Both the position numbers and the translations under genes were made by a program. From positions 124,001-188,000 of the forward strand of contig DASVCS010000135.1 in the NCBI GenBank assembly GCA_036381495.1: DNA of 64,000 nucleotides, written 5' to 3'. Below the pieces are notes generated by a model, which searched no databases, was not told where the DNA came from, and saw only the letters and a list, made by a program, of their open reading frames with translations. This stretch comes from DASVCS01 sp036381495. GTDB taxonomy: Bacteria > Gemmatimonadota > Gemmatimonadetes > Longimicrobiales > RSA9. Below are positions 31,470 through 40,576 of this stretch, one piece after another; positions within the stretch are counted from its first letter, which is position 1, and each line of letters starts with the position of its first letter.

Positions 31470-33320
31470 ATGACGGCCCGGGAAGGGACCCGGACATATG
31501 TGGCGGAGCCGGCGGACCTTCCGGAGGGCACGCTGGTCCAGCTCCTGTTCGGCGCGGTCGACCGGTTCGGCGATGCCGTGGCGGTCGAGGCGAAGGTGGA
31601 CGGCGAGTGGCGGCCGTTGTCGTACCGGGCGCTGGAAGAGCGGGTCCGCCTGGTGGCGCTGGGGCTCGAAGCGCTCGGGATCGCGCGGGGCGACCGTGTC
31701 GGGATCCTCTCGGAGAACCGGCCCGAGTGGGCGATCGCGGACTGGGCCGCGCTCTGCTTCGGCGCCGTCGATGTCCCGATCTACGCGACGCTGCCGTCGC
31801 ATCAGATTGCCTACATCCTGGACGACTCGGAGGCGCGGCTGATCTTCGTGTCGACGGAGCAGCAGCTCGCGAAGATCCGTGAGGCGTGGTCGGATCTGCC
31901 GCGGCTCGAACGCGTCGTGGTCTTCGATGATGTCGCGGTGGATGACGAGCGCGTCGTGTCGCTCAGGACGCTGCTGGATCTGGGGCGCCGGCAGGAGGAA
32001 GCGGGGAAGGGGGCGGGATTCCGGGAGCGCGCGCTCGCGGCGCGCCCGGATGATGTGGCGACGGTGATCTACACCTCGGGCACGACGGGTGAGCCCAAGG
32101 GCGTGATGCTCACCCACGACAACATCTTCTCGAACACGCGCGCAGTCGAGCAGGTGCTTCCCGTGGGGCGCGGCGACGTCGCGCTGAGTTTCCTACCGCT
32201 GTCGCACATCTTCGAGCGGATGGTCGACTACTTCCTCCTCGCGCACGGGATCCGGGTCGCGTACGTGCCGTCGTTCGACCTGGTGGCGCAGAGCCTGACC
32301 GAGGTGAGGCCGACGCTGCTCGTCTCGACGCCGCGGGTCTACGAGAAGGTCTACGCGCGCGTGTTGTCGGCGACGGGCATCCGCCGCCGGCTGGCGCGGT
32401 GGGCGCGGCGCGTCGCCCTGGACTGGGCGGATGCGCGGCTGGGCGGGCGGCGGCCCGGGCTCCGGCTCCGGATCGCGCACGCGTTCGCCGACTTCCTGGT
32501 GTTCCGGAAGATCCGGGCGCGGATGGGCGGCCGGATCCGCTTCTGCATCTCGGGCGGTGCGCCGCTGGACGGGACGATCGCGCGGTTCTTCTATGGTGCC
32601 GGGATCCTGGTCCTGGAGGGGTACGGCCTGACCGAGACGTCGCCGGTCACGAACGTGAACACACCGCAGGCGTTGAAGTTCGGGACCGTGGGCAAGCCGG
32701 TGCCCGGGACGGAGGTGATGGTCGCGGCGGACGGTGAGATCCTGGTCCGCGGACCGCAGGTGATGAAGGGGTACTTCCACCACCCGGAGGCGACGGCCGA
32801 AGTGCTGGGCGAGGACGGCTGGTTCCACACGGGCGACATCGGCGAGATCGACGCCGAGGGGTTCCTGCGGATCACCGACCGCAAGAAGGATCTGATCGTG
32901 ACGGCGGGCGGCAAGAACATCGCGCCGCAGCCGATCGAGAACTGCGTCCGGCGCAGTCGTTTCGTGGCCGAGGCGGTGGTACTGGGCGACCGGCGGCCGT
33001 ATCCGGTCCTGCTGGTGGTCCCGGATTTCGACGAGCTGGCGCGTTGGGCGCGGGCGGCCGGGATCACGGAGACGGATCGGAACGCGCTGATCGCCGATGC
33101 GCGGGTCCGGGAGGCGGTCGAGCGTGACGTGCTCGGCCGGCTCGATGCCTTCGCGGGCTTCGAACGGCCGAAGAAGATGGCGTTGCTCGAACGCGAGTTC
33201 AGCATCGAACGCGGCGAGCTGACGCCCACGCTCAAGGTCCGGCGCCGAGTGGTCGAGGAACATTATCGCGCGGTCATCGACTCCCTGTACGGCGGGAAGG
33301 AACAGGTCGTGGCGGAATAG
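31470..33320 (+). CDS. Long-chain fatty acid--CoA ligase (AMP-binding)
   Basis: 616 residues. ATP + fatty acid + CoA give acyl-CoA. The AMP-binding core motif YTSGTTGEPKGVM, the later GYGLTETSPV and the TGDIGEID/DRKKDLI segments define the ANL superfamily; the large size and insertion around residues 270-340 fit the long-chain (FadD15-like) group of membrane-associated ligases. ATG at 31470 follows TGGAGGCGAG. A two-base gap separates it from cutA. Confidence 0.92.
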   Translation: MTAREGTRTYVAEPADLPEGTLVQLLFGAVDRFGDAVAVEAKVDGEWRPLSYRALEERVRLVALGLEALGIARGDRVGILSENRPEWAIADWAALCFGAVDVPIYATLPSHQIAYILDDSEARLIFVSTEQQLAKIREAWSDLPRLERVVVFDDVAVDDERVVSLRTLLDLGRRQEEAGKGAGFRERALAARPDDVATVIYTSGTTGEPKGVMLTHDNIFSNTRAVEQVLPVGRGDVALSFLPLSHIFERMVDYFLLAHGIRVAYVPSFDLVAQSLTEVRPTLLVSTPRVYEKVYARVLSATGIRRRLARWARRVALDWADARLGGRRPGLRLRIAHAFADFLVFRKIRARMGGRIRFCISGGAPLDGTIARFFYGAGILVLEGYGLTETSPVTNVNTPQALKFGTVGKPVPGTEVMVAADGEILVRGPQVMKGYFHHPEATAEVLGEDGWFHTGDIGEIDAEGFLRITDRKKDLIVTAGGKNIAPQPIENCVRRSRFVAEAVVLGDRRPYPVLLVVPDFDELARWARAAGITETDRNALIADARVREAVERDVLGRLDAFAGFERPKKMALLEREFSIERGELTPTLKVRRRVVEEHYRAVIDSLYGGKEQVVAE

Positions 33321-33321
33321 C

Positions 33322-33663
33322 ATGGCGGCGGGCGACGCGGTGAGGCTGGTGCTGATGACCGTGCCGTCGGCGGAAGAGGCGGAGCGGTTGGTCCGGACGC
33401 TGATCGACGAGCATCGGATCGCGTGCGGCAACATCGTGCCCGGCGTGACGTCGCTGTTCCTGTGGAAGGGATCGGTCCAGCGCGAGGCGGAGGTGGTGGT
33501 GCTGGCGAAGACGACGGCGTCGGCGGTCCCGGACTTGCTTGCTCGTGCCGCGGAGCTGCACCCCTACGAGGTGCCGGAGTTGCTCGTGCTTCCCATCGAG
33601 GCGGGTGATGCGGGCTACCTCGCGTGGGTTCGGGAATGTATCGACTCGGAACCGAAGGATTGA
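33322..33663 (+). CDS. cutA: Divalent-cation tolerance protein CutA
   Basis: 113 residues with the signature HPYEVPELLVLP and the early NIVPGVTSLFLWKG strand-turn. CutA forms stable trimers and has been linked to copper tolerance, but its molecular role is unclear. Length is standard. It begins two bases after the acyl-CoA ligase stop, so it is cotranscribed. Confidence 0.93.
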   Translation: MAAGDAVRLVLMTVPSAEEAERLVRTLIDEHRIACGNIVPGVTSLFLWKGSVQREAEVVVLAKTTASAVPDLLARAAELHPYEVPELLVLPIEAGDAGYLAWVRECIDSEPKD

Positions 33664-33738
33664 TCGACGATGTCGGCCAGGAGACCGCGCGCGAGAGCGC
33701 GGCGTAGCCCGACGACGGAGGCAGGGAGACAGGAAGTG

Positions 33739-34506
33739 ATGCAGCAGGAGGGAGGCGCGGCGCCGGTCGCGTTGTCGACGGCGGAGGAGCCGGAGTCGGA
33801 GCCGCCGGCGTCGGAGTCCGAGTCGTCGATATCGGAGTCGGAGCGGGCGCCCGACCCGCCGGCGGCGGATGGATCCGCGGCGGCGCCGCCGAGCGAGGAT
33901 GAGAGGTTCGCGCACGCGCGGGACCTGGACCGCCGGGGCGAGACGGTGGCGGCGGCGCGGGTGTACCGCGAGCTGTTGCTGGAAGATCCGGCGAACGTGC
34001 GGGCGCGGGCCGAGCTGGGCCGACTGTACGAGCGTGCGGGCGAGCCCGAGCTGGCGCTCGAGCAGTACGAAGCCGCGCGGGTGGCGGACCCGAACGACGT
34101 CGAGGTCTTGACGCGCCTGGCGAGCGCACTGTGCACGTTGCGGCGGTTCGCGCAGGCGGAGCGGGAGCTGAAGCGAGCGCAGCGGCTCGATCCCGCGCGG
34201 GCCGATGTCCACACGAACCTGGGGATCATCTACTTCAAGCGCGGGCTGTACACGCAGGCGGAGGCCGAGTTGCGGCGCGCCACGGAGCTGGATCCGGATG
34301 ATGCGACGGGCTTCTACTACCGGGGCGAGGCGCTCAACCAGCTTGGCCGGGTGGATGAAGCGCTGGCGGCACTGATGCGCGCGGTCGAGTTGCAGCCGCG
34401 GCATCCAAGGGCGTACTACACGATGGGGATCCTGTTCGACCGCAAGCATCTGCCGAACGAGGCACAGGCCATGTTCCGCAAGGCCCGCGAGGTGGGGCGC
34501 GGATGA
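33739..34506 (+). CDS. TPR protein with an acidic serine-rich N-terminal region
   Basis: 255 residues from ATG 33739, which has an AGGAAG ribosome site; an upstream ATG at 33670 would add 23 basic residues. The first 60 residues are Glu, Ser and Pro rich, probably disordered. Then come five or six TPR units (for example ARVYRELLLEDPANVRARAELG, LALEQYEAARVADPNDVEVL, AEAELRRATELDPDDATGFYY). Its last 4 bases overlap the macrodomain gene (ATGA). Confidence 0.82.
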   Translation: MQQEGGAAPVALSTAEEPESEPPASESESSISESERAPDPPAADGSAAAPPSEDERFAHARDLDRRGETVAAARVYRELLLEDPANVRARAELGRLYERAGEPELALEQYEAARVADPNDVEVLTRLASALCTLRRFAQAERELKRAQRLDPARADVHTNLGIIYFKRGLYTQAEAELRRATELDPDDATGFYYRGEALNQLGRVDEALAALMRAVELQPRHPRAYYTMGILFDRKHLPNEAQAMFRKAREVGRG

Positions 34507-35006
34507 TCGAAATTCGGCACGCCGATCTGACGCGGGTCGCGGCGGGGGCGGTCCTGCGGTCCGTTGCCGCGGACGGCTCGGCGGTCACGCCGCTGATGCG
34601 GCGGCTGGAACTGGCCGCGGGACCGGAGGTCGCCGCGCAGTGTCAGCGTCTGGGCGAGCTGCCCGTGGGCTCCGCCGTGATCACGGCGGGCGGTGCGCTT
34701 CCTGCCGCGTACCTGATCCACGTTGCGGTGCGCTCGGTGGATCAGCCGGTGACGGCGGACGGGGTGCGGCGCGCGCTCTCGAACGGGCTCCGTCGTGCCG
34801 TCGAGTGGGAGATCGAGACGCTGGCGGTGCCGCCGCTGGGGCTGGGCGCCGGGAACCTCGATGCGGAGGAGGCGGCCGGAATCATGATCCCGGTATTGGT
34901 CGAGCACCTGCGGACGGCGCGACATCCGCGGGAGGTCATTGTCGTGGTCGAGAGCGACTACGAGCGCGAGGCGTTCGAACGCGCACTGGCCGCCGCTCCC
35001 GTCTGA
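34503..35006 (+). CDS. Macrodomain protein (Appr-1''-p processing-like)
   Basis: 167 residues. 'IEIRHADLTRVAAGAVL', 'GSAVITAGGALPAAYLIHVAV' and 'VPPLGLGAGNLDAEEAA' fit the macrodomain fold, which binds ADP-ribose and can remove it from proteins or process its phosphates. The central loops are somewhat divergent from canonical macrodomains. It overlaps the TPR gene upstream by 4 bp. Confidence 0.78.
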   Translation: MIEIRHADLTRVAAGAVLRSVAADGSAVTPLMRRLELAAGPEVAAQCQRLGELPVGSAVITAGGALPAAYLIHVAVRSVDQPVTADGVRRALSNGLRRAVEWEIETLAVPPLGLGAGNLDAEEAAGIMIPVLVEHLRTARHPREVIVVVESDYEREAFERALAAAPV

Positions 35007-35028
35007 GAGACCGCGCCCCATCCACCGC

Positions 35029-36648
35029 ATGCCTGTACCCTCGCGAAGGCGCATCGTCGCGCTGGCCGTCCTCGGCGTCTGGGCCGGTATCGTGGCCTGG
35101 CACATCCGTCGCGAGTACTTCAAGCCGCTGGCGTTGCGCATCGAGACCGGCGCCCGGGCGCTCGCGCCCGGATCGCGCTTCTACGCCGTCCGCATGGAGG
35201 GCCGGACGATCGGGCTGGCCAGTTCGACGATCGATACCGTGCCGGAGGGCTTCGTGCTCGAGGAGCTGCTCCAACTCGATGTCCCTGCGCTGGATACACT
35301 GCACCGGGCGGTGGTGCGGACCCGCGTCGCGCTGAGCCAGGCGCTCGAGCTGCGGGACTTCGTGTTCGATCTGAGCTCGGAGGTCGGGCGTTTCACGGCC
35401 CGCGGCACGATGCGCGACTCGGTGCTCGCGCTCGACATCGGCGCTGGCGGCGACGTGCAGCACGAGACGTTGCCGTTCGACGACGCGCCGGTGCTCCCGG
35501 GCGTGCTCCCGCTGCGGCTGGCGGCGGCCGGCCGTCTCGAAGTGGGGGAGCACGACCGCGTGCGCATCTTCGACCCGTCCACGCTGGCGGAGCGCGGTGT
35601 CGAGATTCGGGTCGGCGCGCACGACACGCTGCTCGTGCCGGCGGATTCCGTGGTTCGCGACCCGGAGACCGGCCGCTGGACGACGGCGCTGTACGACACG
35701 GTCCCGGCGTGGCACGTCGAGGAGGCGTTCGGCGGCGTGGTCCTGGCGAGCTGGGTGGATGCGGACGGTCGTCTCATCCGCGCAACGAGCCCGCTCGGAT
35801 TCACGCTCGAGCGCGCGCCCTACGAGGTGGCCCGCGAGGCGTGGATCCGCGCGCAGAAGGACGCGCGCCTCGCGGCCGGGTACGGCACCGTGATCGAGGC
35901 CACGGCGATCGCGGCCGGCGCGGCGGTGGACGACATCGCCGTGGCCGACCGCCTGGCGGTGCGGCTGCTCGATGTGCCGCTGTCGGGATTCGACCTCACC
36001 GGCGGACGGCAGTCGCTGAGCGGAGACACGCTCCGCGTGGTGCGGGAGGACGCGGCGTCGCTCGAAGCCGGGTACCGGCTCCCCTACCGGGGCGCCGGCG
36101 AGCCGGCGGAGGCGCTGTCGGCGACGGCGCTGATCCAGGCGGAGGATCCGCGCATCACGGAGACGGCGCTGCGCATTGCCGGCGGCGAGACGGACCCGGT
36201 CGCGGTGGCACGAAAGCTGAACGCGTGGGTGTACCGCACGCTTGAGAAGGACGTCACGCTGAGCATCCCGAGCGCCGTCCAGGTTCTGGCCGCCGGCGAG
36301 GGGGATTGCAACGAGCACACCGTGCTGTACGTCGCGCTCGCGCGGGCGCTGGGTCTGCCGGCGCGGACGGCGGCCGGGCTGGTGCACATCCGGGGCAAGT
36401 TCTACTACCACGCCTGGCCGGAGGTCTGGCTGGGGCGGTGGGTGGCGGTCGACCCGACGCTCGGGCAGTTTCCGGCGGATGCCTCGCACCTGCGACTGCT
36501 GGTCGGCGGCCTTGCGCGGCAGGTGGAACTGATCCGGCTGATCGGCCGACTGCGGCTCGAGGTCGTCCCGCCGGCCGTGGGCGTGCCGGGGCGCGGAGCG
36601 GGCACCGACGCGCCGTCGGCGGCGGCGGGCGCCGTCCACCCGTCCTGA
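35029..36648 (+). CDS. Transglutaminase-like membrane-anchored protein
   Basis: 539 residues. One N-terminal helix (about 9-26) suggests a membrane anchor with the bulk outside. The N-terminal 380 residues are beta-rich and unassigned. The C-terminal domain has the triad of the transglutaminase-like superfamily: Cys in GEGDCNEHTVLY, His in KFYYHAWPEVW, Asp in VAVDPTLGQ. Such proteins can be cysteine proteases or amide-forming enzymes; the reaction here is unknown. ATG at 35029 is chosen because it gives the anchor at the N-terminus. The ABC exporter follows 16 bp later. Confidence 0.83.
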   Translation: MPVPSRRRIVALAVLGVWAGIVAWHIRREYFKPLALRIETGARALAPGSRFYAVRMEGRTIGLASSTIDTVPEGFVLEELLQLDVPALDTLHRAVVRTRVALSQALELRDFVFDLSSEVGRFTARGTMRDSVLALDIGAGGDVQHETLPFDDAPVLPGVLPLRLAAAGRLEVGEHDRVRIFDPSTLAERGVEIRVGAHDTLLVPADSVVRDPETGRWTTALYDTVPAWHVEEAFGGVVLASWVDADGRLIRATSPLGFTLERAPYEVAREAWIRAQKDARLAAGYGTVIEATAIAAGAAVDDIAVADRLAVRLLDVPLSGFDLTGGRQSLSGDTLRVVREDAASLEAGYRLPYRGAGEPAEALSATALIQAEDPRITETALRIAGGETDPVAVARKLNAWVYRTLEKDVTLSIPSAVQVLAAGEGDCNEHTVLYVALARALGLPARTAAGLVHIRGKFYYHAWPEVWLGRWVAVDPTLGQFPADASHLRLLVGGLARQVELIRLIGRLRLEVVPPAVGVPGRGAGTDAPSAAAGAVHPS

Positions 36649-36664
36649 GGCAGGTGCCGTTCTC

Positions 36665-37438
36665 ATGATCCGACTCGAATCGCTGACCAAACGATACGGC
36701 TCGTTCACGGCGGTCCACCCGCTGGACCTGCACGTCCGGCGCGGCGAGATCTTCGGGTTCCTGGGGCCGAACGGCGCCGGCAAGACGACGACGATCCGGA
36801 TGCTGGTGGGCGTGCTGCGTCCGAGTGGCGGCCGCATCGTGATCGGCGGGCACGACATGGAGCGCGACGGTCTCGCGGCGAAGCGACTCGTCGGCTACAT
36901 CCCGGACCGCCCGTTCGTCTACGACAAGCTCACCGGGATGGAGTTCCTGCGCTTCGTCGGCGGGTTGTGGGGTCGGGATGATGCCGATGCGGAGCGCCAC
37001 GCGTTGGAGCTGCTCGAGCTCTTCGACCTGACGCCGTGGAAGGACACACTGGTCGAGAGCTACAGCCACGGGATGCGGCAGAAGCTGCTGATCAGCTCGG
37101 CGCTGGTGCACCGGCCGGAGCTGATCGTCGTGGACGAGCCGATGGTGGGGCTGGACCCGCGGGCGGCGCGTCTGATCAAGGACCTGCTGCGGGCATTCGC
37201 GCAGGGTGGCGGCACGGTCTTCCTCTCGACGCACACGCTCGAGGTGGCGGAGGCGCTGTGCGACCGGATCGCGATCCTGGCGGAGGGGCGGATCCGGGCG
37301 GTGGGGACGATGGACGAGTTGCGCGCCGAGGCGGCGGCCGGCACGGCGGGGCTCGAAGACATCTTCCTGAAGCTGACGGGCGGCAGCGAAGTGGCGGACC
37401 TGGTGGCCTCGTTGCGCGCGGGGCCGGGCGTCCCGTGA
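36665..37438 (+). CDS. ABC transporter ATP-binding protein
   Basis: 257 residues. Walker A GPNGAGKTT (34-42), signature SYSHGMRQKL, Walker B LIVVDEPMVGLDP with the downstream switch His in LSTHTLE. This is the export-type ATPase partnered with the following permease, whose GTG overlaps its stop (GTGA). Substrate unknown. Confidence 0.94.
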   Translation: MIRLESLTKRYGSFTAVHPLDLHVRRGEIFGFLGPNGAGKTTTIRMLVGVLRPSGGRIVIGGHDMERDGLAAKRLVGYIPDRPFVYDKLTGMEFLRFVGGLWGRDDADAERHALELLELFDLTPWKDTLVESYSHGMRQKLLISSALVHRPELIVVDEPMVGLDPRAARLIKDLLRAFAQGGGTVFLSTHTLEVAEALCDRIAILAEGRIRAVGTMDELRAEAAAGTAGLEDIFLKLTGGSEVADLVASLRAGPGVP

Positions 37439-39195
37439 GTGGTCCTCCGAGCGCCTCGGCGGGTGCGCGCCGAAGCGCGGCGGAGTCGGGCGGTGCGGTG
37501 CGGCGCGCGGGAGCGGGCGTTTCGTTCCTCCTCGCGCCGGCCGGGCGGGCGATGCGGCGGCGGCTGGCGGCGTCGTTCAGCGTGGCCAGAGCCGTGGTGC
37601 TCGGATTCGTGGCGCTGCTGTTCTGGGGCGCCCTCTTCGCGATCGTCTACCGGCTGCTGCGGTACTTCCAGGGCGCCGAGGCCATCGGCGACGTGCTGGC
37701 GGCCAAGCTGCTGGCGCTGATCCTGCTCGCCTTCCTGTCGATCCTTCTGCTTTCGAACGTCATCACGGCGCTGTCATCGTTCTTTCTGGCGCGCGACCTC
37801 GAGCTGCTGATGGCCGCCCCCGTGGACGGCGTGCGGGTGTACGGCGCGCGGCTGGTCGAGACCATCACGCACTCGTCGTGGATGGTCGTCCTGGTGCTGC
37901 TGCCGGTCCTCACGGCGTACGGCTGGGTCTACGACGGGGGCTGGCGCTACGCCGCCGTCGCGACGCTGGCGCTCGCCGCGTTCCTCACGATCCCGGCGGT
38001 GATCGGCGCGGCGCTCACGCTGCTGCTCGTGAACGTGTTCCCCGCGCGGCGAGCACGGGATCTGCTGGCGCTGATCGGCCTCTTCGGCGCGGCGGCCTTC
38101 ATCCTGCTGGTTCGCATGCTGCGGCCGGAACAGCTCGCGCGGCCGGAGGGGTTCCGCAGTCTGGTCGACTTCGTGGCCTCGCTGCGAACGCCCCGCTCGG
38201 TCTGGCTCCCGAGCGAGTGGGCGGCCGATGCGCTCACCGCGGCGCTGGGCGTGGGGGCGGGCGACCTCTTCCCGCTCGCACTGCTGGTCAGCACGGCGGC
38301 CGCGCTCGTCGTCGCCGGTGCGTGGTTGCACGAGCGGCTCTACCGCGAGGGGTTCAGCCGGTCGCAGGAGGGCGCCGAGCTGCGCGAGGGTGCGCGGGCG
38401 CGCCGGCCCTGGCTCGAGAGGGGACTGGCGCGCGCGCCGGTCACAGCGCGGGTGCTCGTCGCCAAGGAGATCCGGACCTTCTTCCGCGACACCACGCAGT
38501 GGTCCCAGCTCATCCTGCTCGCGGTCCTGCTCGTCGTCTACATCTACAACGTGAAGGCGCTCCCCCTCTGGAGCGGCGAGCAGGTCGGCTTCTTCCTGGT
38601 GAACGTCATCTCGTTCCTGAACCTGGGGCTGGCGGGATTCGTCCTGGCCGCCATCGCCGCGCGCTTTCTGTTCCCGGCGGTGAGTCTCGAAGGGCGCGCG
38701 TTCTGGCTGCTCCGCTCCGCGCCGCTCGAGCTGCGGACGCTGCTGTGGACCAAGTACTGGGTCGGCACCGCGCCGCTGCTCATCCTCGCGCTCGCGATCA
38801 CGTTCGGCACCAACCTGATCCTGCGAGTGGGTCCGTTCATGATGACGCTCTCCCTCGCGACGATCACGGTGATGACCTTCGCCATCGCGTCGCTCGCGAT
38901 CGGCTTCGGTGCGCTGTTCCCGCGCTTCGAAACGGAGAACGCGGCGCAGATCTCGACGGGGTTCGGCGGCCTGCTCTTCATGATGACCGCGACCGGGTAC
39001 ATGGCGCTCGTGGTGGTGCTCGAAGCCTGGCCGGTCTACGGTTTCCTGCGGGCGCGGCTGAACCACCTGCCGCTCGACGGCGGCAGGATCGCGGGACTCG
39101 CGGTGGGATTCGCACTCGCACTCGCCCTCTCCGCGGTCGCACTCGTGCTTCCGCTGCGTGCCGCGGTGCGCCGCGTCGAGGCGTTGGGCGGGTGA
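37435..39195 (+). CDS. ABC transporter permease (large multi-pass exporter)
   Basis: 586 residues. A basic, Ala/Gly-rich start of about 40 residues is followed by at least ten hydrophobic helices in two groups (about 60-290 and 360-580) with a cytosolic loop carrying KEIRTFFRDTTQWSQL. This is the form of putative ABC-type exporters with one large permease. The GTG at 37435 overlaps the stop of the ATPase gene by 4 bp, so the two make one transporter. No neighbour points to the substrate. Confidence 0.85.
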   Translation: MSGPPSASAGARRSAAESGGAVRRAGAGVSFLLAPAGRAMRRRLAASFSVARAVVLGFVALLFWGALFAIVYRLLRYFQGAEAIGDVLAAKLLALILLAFLSILLLSNVITALSSFFLARDLELLMAAPVDGVRVYGARLVETITHSSWMVVLVLLPVLTAYGWVYDGGWRYAAVATLALAAFLTIPAVIGAALTLLLVNVFPARRARDLLALIGLFGAAAFILLVRMLRPEQLARPEGFRSLVDFVASLRTPRSVWLPSEWAADALTAALGVGAGDLFPLALLVSTAAALVVAGAWLHERLYREGFSRSQEGAELREGARARRPWLERGLARAPVTARVLVAKEIRTFFRDTTQWSQLILLAVLLVVYIYNVKALPLWSGEQVGFFLVNVISFLNLGLAGFVLAAIAARFLFPAVSLEGRAFWLLRSAPLELRTLLWTKYWVGTAPLLILALAITFGTNLILRVGPFMMTLSLATITVMTFAIASLAIGFGALFPRFETENAAQISTGFGGLLFMMTATGYMALVVVLEAWPVYGFLRARLNHLPLDGGRIAGLAVGFALALALSAVALVLPLRAAVRRVEALGG

Positions 39196-39421
39196 GTACC
39201 CGGACCGCCAGCTGGCAGACGGGTATGGACCCCGGGCGCATTCGCGCGGCCGTCACCAGCGTCCCCGTCGGACCCGGGACTGGAGCCGGAAGGCCGATCA
39301 TGCGCTACAGCGCGGGAATGGCGCTTGCACGCCTGGTCGGCCAATACGCGGCGCCGGGCTTTCCGGTCCCCCCGGCCGCGAAGACCGGGTCGCGCACCGG
39401 CGCAGCCGGCGGTTCCGCCAC

Positions 39422-39478
39422 TTCATGCCGCTGGACCGGCTTCGTGCCGCTGGACCGACTTCATGCCGCTGGACCGGC
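39422..39478 (+). repeat. Three tandem 19-bp repeats
   Basis: TTCATGCCGCTGGACCGGC (39422-39440) is repeated as 39441-39459 with two changes and as 39460-39478 unchanged. It lies in the 311-bp gap before sodC, 29 bp ahead of the sodC ATG. A frame through it would have no stop but is not like any protein. Confidence 0.85.
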
Positions 39479-39506
39479 TGAAGCCGCGGAAGAGGCAGAC
39501 GTCATC

Positions 39507-40049
39507 ATGCGCGCGAAGGTTCTGACCACGGGAATGCTCGCCGTCGGTGCGGCGATCGGCTGGGCGCTTCACGGCCCCGGCACTGCGGAGGCGCCGGCCC
39601 GCGCGGCTCGCGCGGAGCTGCGGGACGCCGACGGGAACCGGGTCGGGACCGCGACGTTCACCGAGGAGGCGAACGGCGTGCGCGTCGTCGTCGACGTGAG
39701 CGACTTGCGTCCCGGCCGCCACGGCTTCCACATCCACGAGACCGGCCGGTGCGATCCGCCGGACTTCCAGTCCGCGGGCGGACACTTCGACCCCGAGGGC
39801 CGCGAGCACGGGATGGAGAACCCGGCCGGCCCGCACGCCGGCGACCTGCCGAACCTGGTGGTGCAGGTCGATGGGACGGGTCGCGGCAACAGTCTCGATC
39901 CCTATGTTACGCTCGAGGGCGGAGAGGACTCGCTCTTCCGCAACGGCGGCACGGCGCTCGTCGTCCACGCCGATCCCGACGACTACTACACCGATCCGTC
40001 CGGCGACTCGGGCGACCGCGTGGCCTGCGGCATCATCGAGAGGCTCTGA
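39507..40049 (+). CDS. sodC: Cu/Zn superoxide dismutase, exported
   Basis: 180 residues. A signal or membrane segment (about 8-22) exports it. Metal ligands: His75 and His77 in HGFHIHETG, His93 in GGHFDPEG, then His101, His110 and Asp113 in HAGDLPN, and a later VVHADPDDY His. Cys82 and the Cys in VACGII form the conserved disulfide. It turns periplasmic superoxide to peroxide and oxygen. ATG at 39507 has GGAAGAGG ahead. The preceding gap has no convincing coding sequence. Confidence 0.93.
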   Translation: MRAKVLTTGMLAVGAAIGWALHGPGTAEAPARAARAELRDADGNRVGTATFTEEANGVRVVVDVSDLRPGRHGFHIHETGRCDPPDFQSAGGHFDPEGREHGMENPAGPHAGDLPNLVVQVDGTGRGNSLDPYVTLEGGEDSLFRNGGTALVVHADPDDYYTDPSGDSGDRVACGIIERL

Positions 40050-40053
40050 CGCA

Positions 40054-40491
40054 ATGGAATCGCTGGCCGGCGCCGAATGCCGTTTCCGCCGCGAGGTCGA
40101 TGTGCGGTTCCGCGACATCGACGCCATGGGCCATGCCCACCACTCGCTGGCGTTGGTCTACTTCGAAGAGGCGCGGGCGGCCTACTGGCGCGATGTCGCC
40201 GGGCAGGAAGGCCTCGACGGGATCGACTACACGATCGCCGAGGTGGCGCTCCGCTATCACGCGCGGATCCGCTTCCCGGCGCGACTCACGGTCGCCCTGC
40301 GCGTGAGCCGGCTGGGCGCGAAGAGCTTCACCATGGAGTACGAACTGCGCTCCGCGGAGGGCACGCTGCTCGCGAGCGGCCGGACGGTCCAGGTCATGTA
40401 CGACTACGCCGCGGGCACGTCGAAGCCGATCCCGCCCGAGGTCCGGCGGCGGATCGAGGCTTTCGAAGGGGGCGTGCCGGCGGGCGGGTGA
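40054..40491 (+). CDS. Acyl-CoA thioesterase (hot-dog fold, YbgC/FadM-like)
   Basis: 145 residues. The N-terminal VDVRFRDIDAMGHAHHS is the catalytic Asp motif of 4-hydroxybenzoyl-CoA/YbgC-type thioesterases, followed by the long helix FEEARAAYWRDV and SFTMEYELRSAEG strands. It probably cleaves acyl-CoA esters; the chain length preference is unknown. It begins 4 bp after sodC. A decayed copy of its last 57 codons lies at 44003-44176. Confidence 0.88.
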   Translation: MESLAGAECRFRREVDVRFRDIDAMGHAHHSLALVYFEEARAAYWRDVAGQEGLDGIDYTIAEVALRYHARIRFPARLTVALRVSRLGAKSFTMEYELRSAEGTLLASGRTVQVMYDYAAGTSKPIPPEVRRRIEAFEGGVPAGG

Positions 40492-40576
40492 GCACGGCGG
40501 GCCGCGACCCCGCGCCGGCGGCGGCATCCGAATCCGAACATTGGACGAGGTCCACGGAGCCGTGGGAGAGTCTGTC

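Noticed and set aside
39422..39478. Repeats as a possible CRISPR array
   Set aside because: Units adjoin without spacers, only three copies, no cas genes.
39192..39506. In-frame GTG extension of sodC overlapping the ABC permease stop
   Set aside because: It would run through the 19-bp repeats and place the signal peptide about 105 residues inside the protein; ATG at 39507 is far better.
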